A model generated the notes under the pieces. The model saw only the letters and a list, made by a program, of their open reading frames with translations, searched no databases and was not told the origin of the DNA. 18,237 nucleotides of DNA. Origin: Acidobacteriota bacterium (GTDB lineage: Bacteria; Acidobacteriota; Terriglobia; Acidiferrales; UBA7541). The translations under genes and the position numbers were made by a program. Positions 1 through 7,520 of the stretch are shown here, in pieces (positions within the stretch are counted from its first letter, which is position 1; each line of letters begins with the position of its first letter). The DNA is taken from positions 1 to 18,237 of the forward strand of contig QHYP01000179.1 in the NCBI GenBank assembly GCA_003224195.1, read 5' to 3'.

Positions 1-1
1 C

Positions 2-310
2 AACTTGCAGAAGGCGTCCGTGGAATTGGCAAAAGATTGGCGGAAAGATCGGGCATTGCGGCACCTCGAGGCCATGCTGATTGTGGCGGATGCCAAGGGA
101 ACGTTTCTTGTCTCCGGGAACGGCGACGTCATCGAACCGGACGACGGGATGTGCGCGATTGGCTCCGGGGGCTCGTATGCGTTGGCGGCGGCGCGGGCGC
201 TGCTCAAGCACACGAAACTCACGGCGAAAGAAATTGCGCAGGAAGCGATGCGCATCTCGAGCGAGATTTGCATTTTCACGAACGCCAACTTCACAATCGA
301 GGAGTTATAG
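2..310 (+). CDS. hslV: ATP-dependent protease peptidase subunit HslV, 3' part (5' truncated by window edge)
   Basis: This is the C-terminal ~102 residues of HslV (ClpQ), the threonine peptidase of the HslUV proteasome-like protease in the cytoplasm. The visible part matches the family closely: KASVELAKDWRKDR, then LEAMLIVAD, SGNGDVIEPDDG, AIGSGGSYALAAARALL and the C-terminal ICIFTNANFTIEEL, comparable with E. coli ICIYTNHFHTIEEL. The catalytic N-terminal Thr lies upstream of the window. The TTG at position 5 is only an internal codon and not the real start. The next gene is hslU, 90 bp downstream on the same strand, which is the standard hslVU arrangement and strengthens both calls. Confidence 0.96.
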   Translation, partial: NLQKASVELAKDWRKDRALRHLEAMLIVADAKGTFLVSGNGDVIEPDDGMCAIGSGGSYALAAARALLKHTKLTAKEIAQEAMRISSEICIFTNANFTIEEL

Positions 311-400
311 CGACGGCCAGGCGCCACATCCTGGAGCGGGATTGCATCAAGGAATAAAGCGGACGGCTTTCGCAGCCGCGGGGAAAGAAGACAACGCTAG

Positions 401-1840
401 ATGGCCAGCAAGTCAGACAAAGAGTTGATTTACATGCCAGGCAGCGGGAACGGCGCGGCCCAAAGCGAGGGGTCTGAGTCGGTACCCGCGCTCGATGATC
501 TGAAGCCGCGCGAAATCGTGGCCGAGCTCGATAAATACATCGTTGGGCAGGCGGCAGCGAAGCGGGCGGTCGCCGTGGCGCTCCGCAACCGAGTCCGCCG
601 CCAGAAGCTTCCGCCGGAAGTCGCGGAAGATATCCTGCCGAAGAACATTCTAATGATCGGTCCCACCGGCGTCGGCAAAACGGAAATTGCCCGCCGGCTT
701 GCGCGGCTCGCCGGTTGCCCCTTTGTAAAGGTGGAAGCGTCGAAGTACACGGAAGTGGGCTACGTCGGGCGCGACGTGGAATCGATGGTCCGCGATCTGG
801 TCGAGACCTCCATCGACATGGTCCGCGAAGAAAAACTCGACGAAGTGGCCGAGCGCGCGGAACACGCTGCCGAAGAGCGCGTCCTCGATCTGCTTCTTCC
901 TCCTTCACCACCGTCTCCGCAGGATGGCGGGCAGGCGGAAGCAGCGCAGCGGGAACAGTTCCAGCGCACCCGGGAAAAACTCCGGGCGCAGCTCCGCGAA
1001 GGAAAGCTCGATCAGCGCATGGTGGACCTGGAGGTCCGGGAGCGCGCGATGCCCGCGTTCGAGATCGTTTCCAACCAGGGCGTCGAGGAGATGGACATCA
1101 ATCTGAAGGACATGCTCTCCGGCTTTTTCGGCCAGCAGAAGAAAAAGCGCAAGATGAGCGTCGCGGACGCTTTCGAGTATCTGATCCAGGAAGAAGAAAA
1201 CCGCCTGATCGACATGGACCAGGTGACGCGGGTGGCCGTGGACCGCGCCGAGCAGATGGGCATCATCTTCGTCGACGAAATCGACAAGATTGCCGGGCGC
1301 GAATCGGGCCACGGGCCGGACGTTTCGCGCGAGGGAGTACAGCGGGACATCCTGCCGATCATCGAAGGCACGACCGTGAACACGCGCTACGGCATGATCC
1401 GCACGGACCACATCCTTTTCATCGCGGCCGGAGCGTTCCACGTCACCAAGCCGTCCGACCTGATTCCAGAGCTGCAGGGCCGCCTGCCGATTCGCGTGGA
1501 GTTGACCTCGCTCGGTGAAGCCGACTTCGTGCGGATTCTCACTGAGCCGAAAAACGCGCTCATCAAGCAGTATATCTCGCTGCTCGAAACCGAGGGCGTA
1601 AAGCTTACATTCACTGAAGACGCCATTCAGGCGCTCGCGCGCTTCGCGACGAATGTCAACGAACAGACGGAAAACATCGGCGCGCGCCGCTTGCACACCA
1701 TCCTCGAAAAGGTGCTCGACAAGCTGTCCTTTGAAGCGCCGGACCTCAAGAAGAAGAATGTGAAGGTGGATGCGGGGTACGTGAACGAACAACTTTCAGA
1801 CATCGTCAAAAACCAGGATTTGAGCCGCTACATCCTGTAA
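401..1840 (+). CDS. hslU: ATP-dependent protease ATPase subunit HslU
   Basis: HslU (ClpY) is the AAA+ unfoldase that feeds substrates to HslV. The 479-aa product carries Walker A GPTGVGKT (residues 87-94), the pore-loop motif GYVGRD (120-125), Walker B IIFVDEID (288-295), the conserved SGPDVSREGVQRD-type segment (here HGPDVSREGVQRD, 304-316), PSDLIPELQGRLPIRVEL, the sensor-2 GARR (427-430), and the C-terminal DLSRYIL tail that docks into HslV. E. coli HslU is 443 aa. The extra length is an N-terminal extension of about 28 residues and a Pro/Gln-rich stretch in the I-domain near residues 167-190. The ATG at 401 follows a purine-rich GGGAAAGAAG at 381-390. A second in-frame ATG at residue 12 cannot be excluded as the start. 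It probably forms an operon with hslV. Confidence 0.97.
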   Translation: MASKSDKELIYMPGSGNGAAQSEGSESVPALDDLKPREIVAELDKYIVGQAAAKRAVAVALRNRVRRQKLPPEVAEDILPKNILMIGPTGVGKTEIARRLARLAGCPFVKVEASKYTEVGYVGRDVESMVRDLVETSIDMVREEKLDEVAERAEHAAEERVLDLLLPPSPPSPQDGGQAEAAQREQFQRTREKLRAQLREGKLDQRMVDLEVRERAMPAFEIVSNQGVEEMDINLKDMLSGFFGQQKKKRKMSVADAFEYLIQEEENRLIDMDQVTRVAVDRAEQMGIIFVDEIDKIAGRESGHGPDVSREGVQRDILPIIEGTTVNTRYGMIRTDHILFIAAGAFHVTKPSDLIPELQGRLPIRVELTSLGEADFVRILTEPKNALIKQYISLLETEGVKLTFTEDAIQALARFATNVNEQTENIGARRLHTILEKVLDKLSFEAPDLKKKNVKVDAGYVNEQLSDIVKNQDLSRYIL

Positions 1841-1858
1841 CTTCCGATATACCGAAAA

Positions 1859-2569
1859 ATGGAAATTCGAGATTCGGGGAAGAAGAGCGCGGAGCAAGTC
1901 CACCCAGCGCGGCTCTCAAATTCCAGCTTTCGCATTGTGCATTTGATTCTGTTCGTTTCGGCCGGGTGCGGCGCGCCGGGCGAGCCGCAGCCTCCACAGC
2001 CGCCGGTCCCCGCGGCCATCACCGACTTGAGCGCCCAGCAATCGGGCGACGGGGTCGCGCTGATCTTCACGCCGCCGCGCAATTCGCTGTCCGGCCAGAA
2101 CCTGGGGGAACCGCCCGCGGTTGAGATTCTTCGCGGCTCCAGGCAGGCGGATGGCTCGCCCGACGAAAAATCCTTCCGGCTGGTCTACACCATTCCCGGC
2201 GCCCTGCTCGAGACCTACGAGCAGGACGGACGCGTGCGCTTCCTCGATCCCATTTCGCCGGAGGAAATCCGCGCGCATCTGGGCGAAATCCTCGTATATC
2301 GCATCCGCACGCGCGTTTCGAAGAAGCGGGCTTCTCTCGATTCCAACACCGTCACCGTGCCCATCTTTTCGGTGCCGGAGCGAATCTCGCAGATAGAGGC
2401 GCGCGCGCACCTCCGCTGGCGAGCCTGCTCCATCCATTTCCGGCTATCGCATTTACCGCGGCGAACTCGATCCGGCAAGTGCGGAAGAGGCACAAAGGGA
2501 CCTTTCGAAAGTGCACTGGAAAAAGCCGCTGGCTTTGCTGGCGTCTTCTGCGACAAATCGTTTTCCTGA
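1859..2569 (+). CDS. Fibronectin type III lipoprotein, 5' fragment of a frameshifted gene
   Basis: This begins 18 bp after hslU and encodes a predicted lipoprotein. A short hydrophobic segment (IVHLILFVSAGC) ends in a lipobox-like SAGC with Cys37, followed by a Pro-rich linker. The first domain (about residues 50-165, from AAITDLSAQQ to TVTVPIFSV) reads like a fibronectin type III module. A second module starts at about residue 168 (ERISQIEARA), then the frame collapses into low-complexity Arg/Ser-rich sequence to a stop at 2569. The homologous reading continues in the frame of the next entry from about position 2409, so the last ~55 residues here are probably not native. The gene is therefore either a pseudogene or affected by a sequencing or assembly error. 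No good ribosome binding site is visible before the ATG. The role is unknown, possibly outer-envelope attachment or adhesion. Confidence 0.6.
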   Translation: MEIRDSGKKSAEQVHPARLSNSSFRIVHLILFVSAGCGAPGEPQPPQPPVPAAITDLSAQQSGDGVALIFTPPRNSLSGQNLGEPPAVEILRGSRQADGSPDEKSFRLVYTIPGALLETYEQDGRVRFLDPISPEEIRAHLGEILVYRIRTRVSKKRASLDSNTVTVPIFSVPERISQIEARAHLRWRACSIHFRLSHLPRRTRSGKCGRGTKGPFESALEKAAGFAGVFCDKSFS

Positions 2570-3005
2570 CGCGCAATTCGATTTCGGGACGACGTACGCG
2601 TATGTTGTACGCAGCGTGGTCGTGGTGGGAGGCACGGCGATCGAGTCAGGCGACTCTTCGCCGGTGGTCGTTACTCCACGCGACACCTTTCCGCCCGCTC
2701 CGCCGCAAGGACTTGTGGCGATTTTTCTTGCCAGCGGCGAGCCACCCACGTCGCGCGTTGAGCTTTCCTGGTCGATGAATGTGGAAACCGACCTGGCCGG
2801 ATACCACGTCTATCGGAGCGAGCAGGAGGGCGTGCCGAGCCAACTGGTAACCCCCGATCTATTGTCGGCTCCGGCCTACCATGATATGTCTGTCGAAGTG
2901 GGGCGCCATTACTGGTATTCCGTGACAGCCGTGGACCGCGCGGGAAACGAAAGTGCCCCCAGCGCCGCTGTGGCCGTCGAAGCCGCGCAACCATCTTCGC
3001 GTTAG
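2511..3005 (+). CDS. Fibronectin type III lipoprotein, 3' fragment in a shifted frame
   Basis: This is the continuation of the lipoprotein in the +3 frame. Homologous sequence is readable from about 2409, earlier than the first possible start codon (GTG 2511). From 2442 it reads GYRIYRGELDP, a hallmark of Ig-like fibronectin III domains. A further module then begins around DTFPPAPPQGL and contains GYHVYRSEQEG (2799 on) and YSVTAVDRAGNESAPS near the C terminus. Read together, the intact protein would have had one lipobox, a linker and about three FN3 modules (about 380 aa). The GTG is unlikely to be a real start because it would begin in the middle of a domain. Taken as an isolated ORF this is a fragment without its own export signal. 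Confidence 0.6.
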   Translation: MHWKKPLALLASSATNRFPDAQFDFGTTYAYVVRSVVVVGGTAIESGDSSPVVVTPRDTFPPAPPQGLVAIFLASGEPPTSRVELSWSMNVETDLAGYHVYRSEQEGVPSQLVTPDLLSAPAYHDMSVEVGRHYWYSVTAVDRAGNESAPSAAVAVEAAQPSSR

Positions 3006-3042
3006 CGGGTTCCCAGGAAAGGAAAGTTCGCGACACCCAGCC

Positions 3043-3501
3043 ATGGCGGCACGCACGCAACCCGTCGGTTATCGCTGGCTCCTCAGCCTGCAAACTTCCG
3101 CAGTCCGAATCGGTCTTTACACGGGCGTCGGCATGTCGGGCGTCTTCGTCGTCTGGCTATTCCTGGCCAACCGTGTCCCTTTCCTGGAGCGGTTCGCCTT
3201 GGAACGGAACGTGGCCGGCGGAGGGCTGCTGGTGGTTCTGGCCCTCGTACCTGTTCTCCGGTTTCTGCGCCATCCGCGACGCCTGCTTCTGTCGGGTTTG
3301 CTGGCGGCTGCGGTGTTCAGCTTCGCCTACCGTCTCCTTTGCCTTTTCTTTTCGGCCCTCCCCGATCGCATCGGCGCCTTCCACCTTTTTATGACCGGGA
3401 GCATTGCCTATGCCGTTGTCGCCACACTGGCATGGGTCGGCAACCTGATCTGGGCGGTCCGCGGTCATCATGAGCCAAATTCAGGACACCATCTGAGCTG
3501 A
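3043..3501 (+). CDS. Small integral membrane protein, four predicted helices
   Basis: An unrecognised 152-aa protein. After a short basic N terminus (MAARTQPVGYRW) there are four hydrophobic stretches: IGLYTGVGMSGVFVVWLFLA, GGLLVVLALVPVLRFL, LLLSGLLAAAVFSFAYRLLC and IAYAVVATLAWVGNLIWAV. An Arg-rich loop (RFLRHPRRLLL) lies between helices 2 and 3, suggesting a cytoplasmic loop. The ATG at 3043 is chosen because the ORF upstream overlaps the end of the FN3 gene in another frame. A purine-rich AGGAAAGGAAAG lies at 3015-3026, rather far upstream. The stop is 6 bp before the next gene, so co-transcription with the FAH-family gene is likely. No enzymatic motif is visible and the function is unknown. 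Confidence 0.7.
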   Translation: MAARTQPVGYRWLLSLQTSAVRIGLYTGVGMSGVFVVWLFLANRVPFLERFALERNVAGGGLLVVLALVPVLRFLRHPRRLLLSGLLAAAVFSFAYRLLCLFFSALPDRIGAFHLFMTGSIAYAVVATLAWVGNLIWAVRGHHEPNSGHHLS

Positions 3502-3507
3502 CACGGG

Positions 3508-4296
3508 ATGAGATTCTGCCGTTTCCTTCCGTTACGGGCTGGAGCACTCCGATCCTCCTCGGGTGTTTACGGCCTCGTCGAGATTGGCCAGATTCGCGAA
3601 ATCGCGGGAGCGCCCTGGGGCGAGTGGTCGCGCGGCTCTCGGACCTGGCCCCTGGCAGATGTGCGTCTGCTCGCACCGGTCGAGCCAACGAAGATTGTTT
3701 GCGTGGGCCGCAACTACGCGGCACATGCCGCCGAACTCGGCAACGAGGTGCCGGGAGAGCCGCTGATTTTCCTCAAGCCGCCGTCCTCGCTGATCGGTCC
3801 CGGCGACCCGATCGTGCTGACGCGATATTCGTCACGGGTCGAGCACGAAGGGGAGCTGGCGGTGGTCATCGGGCGCCGCTGCGCGCATCTGAGCGACGCG
3901 GATGACCCCCGGCCCGCCATTCTCGGTTACACCTGCTTGAATGACGTGACCGCGCGCGACCTCCAGAAGAGCGATGGACAATGGACTCGTGGAAAAGGCT
4001 TCGACACGTTCTGTCCGGTGGGTCCGCATATTGAGACAGAACTCGATCCGCAAGATGTACTCGTGGAAACACACGTCAATGGGGTACAGCGGCAATCTGC
4101 CCGCACGTCGTTGATGGCCTTTCCTGTTCTTTTTCTCATGCGCTGGATCTCGCGCATGATGACACTCTTTCCCGGCGACGTTATCGCCACGGGCACGCCT
4201 GCGGGCGTTGGCCCGCTCGTCGCGCATGACGTGGTCGAGGTTTCGGTCGAAGGGATTGGCACGCTGCGAAACATGGTGCATCCTCCGAGTGGATAG
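3508..4296 (+). CDS. Fumarylacetoacetate hydrolase (FAH) family protein
   Basis: A 262-aa cytoplasmic enzyme of the FAH superfamily, which cleaves or decarboxylates beta-diketo acids and related acylpyruvates. The N-terminal part is the short FAH leader (MRFCRF...GEWSRGSRTWPLADVRLLAPVEP). The catalytic domain follows: KIVCVGRNYAAHAAELGN, FLKPPSSLIGPG, the metal-binding Glu pair in EHEGELAVVIG (E114, E116), Asp146 in NDVTARDLQ, the conserved Lys163 in KGFDTFCPVGP, and TGTPAGVGP (228-236). All three expected Mg ligands are present, so it should be active. By family it could be an acylpyruvase, an oxaloacetate decarboxylase or a 2-hydroxyhepta-2,4-diene-1,7-dioate isomerase, and the sequence alone does not decide the substrate. 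It starts 6 bp after the membrane-protein gene, with only a weak ribosome binding site. Confidence 0.93.
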   Translation: MRFCRFLPLRAGALRSSSGVYGLVEIGQIREIAGAPWGEWSRGSRTWPLADVRLLAPVEPTKIVCVGRNYAAHAAELGNEVPGEPLIFLKPPSSLIGPGDPIVLTRYSSRVEHEGELAVVIGRRCAHLSDADDPRPAILGYTCLNDVTARDLQKSDGQWTRGKGFDTFCPVGPHIETELDPQDVLVETHVNGVQRQSARTSLMAFPVLFLMRWISRMMTLFPGDVIATGTPAGVGPLVAHDVVEVSVEGIGTLRNMVHPPSG

Positions 4297-4297
4297 T

Positions 4298-4343
4298 TTC
4301 CGCCGCTCCCCGGCTTTCGGTAGAATAGCTGCTGCAGGAGGTC
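4298..4343 (+). promoter_or_regulatory. Putative promoter and strong ribosome binding site of the transaldolase gene
   Basis: TAGAAT at 4321-4326 fits a -10 box, with a weak -35 (TTCCGC, 4298-4303) at 17-bp spacing. It is followed by CAGGAGGTC (4335-4343), a near-perfect Shine-Dalgarno 8 nt before the ATG at 4352. The site lies directly after the FAH stop codon, so the transaldolase may have its own transcript start. Confidence 0.5.
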
Positions 4344-4351
4344 ATCCTCCC

Positions 4352-5050
4352 ATGAAAATCTTTCTGGATACTGCGAACCTCGACGAGATTCGCCAGGGAA
4401 CATCCCTCGGCGTGCTCGACGGCGTGACGACGAACCCTTCGCTCGTCGCGAAAGAGAAGCGGCCGTTCCGTGAGCACGTTCTCGAAATCTGCCGCATTTT
4501 CGAGGAGCGCGGGATACATGCGGCCATCAGCGCTGAAGTCGTTTCCACGGACACCGAAGGTATGCTGCGGGAAGGCCGCGAGCTGGCCAGCTGGCACAAA
4601 AGCATCGTCGTAAAGTGCCCGACCACGCCGGACGGCATCCGCGCTTGCACGATCCTTACCCGCGAGGGGATCCGCGTGAACATGACGTTGGTCTTCTCAG
4701 CGTCGCAGGCGCTGCTCGTCGCAAAAGCCGGCGCATACTTCGTGAGCCCGTTCGTGGGCCGGCTCGACGACATTTCGGCCGACGGCCTCCAGCTTGTCCG
4801 CGAGATCGTCGAGATCTATCGTAATTACAACTTCCCGACCGAAGTGCTGGCCGCCAGCTTGCGCGGCCCCTTGCACGTTGCCGAAGCCGCGCGCATCGGC
4901 GCGCACATCGGCACGATGCCGTTCAAAGTGTTCGAGCAGCTATTCAAGCACCCGCTCACCGATCGCGGGCTCGAAGCATTCTTGAAGGATTGGGAGAAGG
5001 CGCGTGCGACGCTGGGCGACATTCTTGCTCCGGCAAAGGCGGCGCGTTGA
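4352..5050 (+). CDS. tal: Small (MipB/TalC-type) transaldolase
   Basis: A 232-aa single-domain (beta/alpha)8 class I aldolase of the transaldolase / fructose-6-phosphate aldolase family. It moves a dihydroxyacetone unit between sugar phosphates in the non-oxidative pentose phosphate pathway. Visible motifs are MKIFLDTANLDEI, GVTTNPSL (24-31), the Schiff-base Lys88 in VVKCPTTPDG, NMTLVFSASQA, SPFVGRLDD and VLAASLRGP. Two positions separate the subfamilies. Where E. coli FSA has Gln59 and Tyr131, this protein has Glu62 and Phe134, as in true transaldolases. I therefore favour transaldolase over F6P aldolase, which is inference from an alignment made by eye. The ATG at 4352 is preceded by an excellent AGGAGG, and the longer upstream ORF would overlap the FAH gene. 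Confidence 0.93.
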   Translation: MKIFLDTANLDEIRQGTSLGVLDGVTTNPSLVAKEKRPFREHVLEICRIFEERGIHAAISAEVVSTDTEGMLREGRELASWHKSIVVKCPTTPDGIRACTILTREGIRVNMTLVFSASQALLVAKAGAYFVSPFVGRLDDISADGLQLVREIVEIYRNYNFPTEVLAASLRGPLHVAEAARIGAHIGTMPFKVFEQLFKHPLTDRGLEAFLKDWEKARATLGDILAPAKAAR

Positions 5051-5499
5051 GGCACCTGTTCCAGGATCCGAGGTTCGTGCTCGCAGCGGCCGGCGTCGCC
5101 GTCGTGATCCTTGGGGGTCTCCTGTACTCGCTGTTTCACCGGCCGGAAGACCCGGACGAAACCGAGCGCAAACGCCGCCTGCATCTGAACCAGATCGGGC
5201 GCATCGCGGAAGGCCAGGTGGTCGAGCTCGTGGATCAGCCGGCCGAGCCGGCAAAGAAAAGAGGCGGAGGATTGCTCTCGCGCGGGCGTCCGGCGGCCGC
5301 AGCGCTCGGACGCAAACTCGTCTGGTACAGCTATTCCATCTCCGGCGTCACCTATCAGACCGCGCAGGACATCACCGGCCTCGACAGCCAGATTCGCTTC
5401 GACAGGCTCGCGGCCGGCCAACTGGCCAGCATCAAATACGACCCCTCAAACCCGAGTGATTCCATCCTCGTCGCCGACGACTGGTCGGGGTTACGCTGA
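5047..5499 (+). CDS. DUF3592-like single-pass membrane protein
   Basis: A 150-aa protein with one N-terminal transmembrane helix (FVLAAAGVAVVILGGLLYSLF), a charged linker (RPEDPDETERKRR), and a C-terminal beta-rich domain reading LVWYSYSISGVTYQTAQDI and SIKYDPSNPSDSILV. The tyrosine-rich strand pair followed by a YDPxNPxxS motif resembles DUF3592 proteins. Family assignment is from memory and function is unknown. The best start is TTG 5047-5049, which overlaps the transaldolase TGA as TTGA. GGCAAAGG at 5033-5040 could serve as ribosome binding site. Translation is therefore probably coupled to the transaldolase. The linker is Arg/Gly/Ala-rich (KKRGGGLLSRGRPAAAA). Confidence 0.72.
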   Translation: MRHLFQDPRFVLAAAGVAVVILGGLLYSLFHRPEDPDETERKRRLHLNQIGRIAEGQVVELVDQPAEPAKKRGGGLLSRGRPAAAALGRKLVWYSYSISGVTYQTAQDITGLDSQIRFDRLAAGQLASIKYDPSNPSDSILVADDWSGLR

Positions 5500-5611
5500 C
5501 CCCCGACGAGCGTGATCCAGGTGAGAAGCGCGGTGACAAAGGCCACTCTTCCCCCCTCTGCGCAATCACGGTTCTGATTTTCCGCTTGCTGCGCTATCCT
5601 TGCACCCCCAG

Positions 5612-5890
5612 ATGGCCTGGAAGAAGATTGTCGCCGCTATCCTGACCACCATCCTCATCTGCGCGATGACACTCAGCGCGATGTTCGTCCTGGTGCGCGC
5701 CACTCTCTACGTTACATCGCTCGATTCCCCTCTGATGCGCAGCATCGCATTCACGGCTGAGCTTGTCCTCGGCGTCGTGCTTCTTCTCGGGACGGTGTGG
5801 CTCGCCACGCACCTGGCTGTGCGCATTTTTGGACCTGCGGAAGGTGCCGAGCCCGAGTGGACCGATCCCCTCAAAGACGAGGAAGAATGA
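5612..5890 (+). CDS. Two-helix small membrane protein coupled to the carboxyltransferase gene
   Basis: A 92-aa protein not recognised as a family member. Helix 1 is IVAAILTTILICAMTLSAMF and helix 2 is ELVLGVVLLLGTVWLATHLA. A short acidic tail follows (GAEPEWTDPLKDEEE). The predicted topology has both termini on the same side, probably cytoplasmic given the Lys pair after the start. The stop overlaps the start of the carboxyltransferase gene as ATGA (5887-5890), so the two are almost certainly translated together. A TATCCT box at 5595-5600 lies only 11 nt before the ATG and no Shine-Dalgarno is visible, so a near-leaderless message is possible. A TTG at 5600 would add four residues. The coupling suggests, but does not prove, a role as membrane tether for the carboxylase. 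Confidence 0.75.
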   Translation: MAWKKIVAAILTTILICAMTLSAMFVLVRATLYVTSLDSPLMRSIAFTAELVLGVVLLLGTVWLATHLAVRIFGPAEGAEPEWTDPLKDEEE

Positions 5891-6605
5891 CCGTCAACCG
5901 CAAGCGGCACGACCGCCTCGAAGAGCTGCGACGCCGCTCCGCCGAAGCGGAAGCCGGAGGCGGCGCCGAGCGCCGCGAGCGCGAGCACAAGTCCGGGAAG
6001 CTCACCGCGCGCGAGCGCATCCACTTGCTGCTGGATGAAGGCACGTTCGAGGAGCTTGATAAGTTCGTCCGCCACCGCTGCACCGATTTCGGAATGGAGG
6101 AGCAGCGGCCGGCGGGCGACGGCTTCGTCACCGGCTTTGGCCGGATTGAGGGTCGCTTGGTCTACGTCTTTGCCCAGGATTTCACGGTTTTTGGCGGCTC
6201 GCTCTCGGAAGCCAACGCCCAAAAAATTTGCAAGATCATGGATCTTGCCATGCGCGCTGGCGCGCCCATCATCGGGCTGAACGATTCGGGCGGCGCGCGC
6301 ATACAGGAAGGCGTAATGTCGCTCGCAGGCTACGCGGATATTTTTTTGCGCAACACACTCTCGAGCGGCGTTATCCCGCAGATCAGCGCCATCATGGGTC
6401 CGTGCGCCGGCGGCGCCGTGTATTCCCCGGCGATCACCGACTTCATCATCATGACCCGGGAGACGTCATACATGTTCGTCACCGGCCCGGACGTGATCAA
6501 GACCGTGACGCACGAAGAGGTCACCAAGCACGAGCTTGGCGGGGCGACCACACACAACGCGACGAGCGGCGTGGCGCCGCGCGCGATGACGCCGATTGCC
6601 TGGCG

Positions 6606-6609
<4 letters not shown>
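5887..6609 (+). CDS. pccB: Acyl-CoA (propionyl-CoA) carboxylase carboxyltransferase beta subunit, N-terminal domain (frameshifted)
   Basis: This carries the N-terminal crotonase-like domain (240 codons) of a PccB-type carboxyltransferase, which transfers the carboxyl group from carboxybiotin to an acyl-CoA. Visible signatures are KLTARERIHLLLDEGTFEE, FAQDFTVFGGSLSEANAQK, LNDSGGARIQEGV (131-143), the oxyanion motif GPCAGGAVYSPA (171-182) and MFVTGPDVIKTVTHEEVTK. After SGVA (about residue 230) the frame is lost and runs APRAMTPIAWR to a TGA at 6607. Homologs continue with a HFA..DDE..CL-type sequence, which is found in the +3 frame just here. A single missing base within 6575-6588 (GC-dinucleotide run) restores a 520-aa protein, the normal family length. 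The ATG at 5887 overlaps the upstream stop codon (ATGA). Confidence 0.85.
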
Positions 6610-7448
<839 letters not shown>

Positions 7449-7465
7449 TTATGAGTTTCTTTGTA

Positions 7466-7487
7466 GGGGCGCAGCATGCTGCGTCCC
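7466..7487. repeat. 22-bp palindrome between convergent genes (REP-like)
   Basis: A near-perfect palindrome with 11-bp arms, centred between 7476 and 7477 (GCAGCATGCTGC core), with one G/T mismatch. It lies 18 bp after the carboxyltransferase stop and 34 bp before the stop of the convergent S9 peptidase gene. No T-run follows, so it does not look like a classical intrinsic terminator. It resembles dispersed palindromes of the GGGGCGCAGCATGCTGCG type that I recall from other genomes, but copy number in this genome cannot be seen here. Confidence 0.6.
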
Positions 7488-7520
7488 AGCTATCTAGGAT
7501 TGGACCCAAGCAAGGTACGA

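Noticed and set aside
905..1792. Long open frame on the minus strand inside hslU (295 codons)
   Set aside because: It is fully antisense to a well-conserved gene, has no recognisable motif, and is rich in residues expected from reverse-reading GC-rich codons.
4208..4351. Upstream extension of the transaldolase frame
   Set aside because: It overlaps the FAH-family gene, while ATG 4352 has a near-perfect ribosome binding site and begins with the conserved family N terminus.
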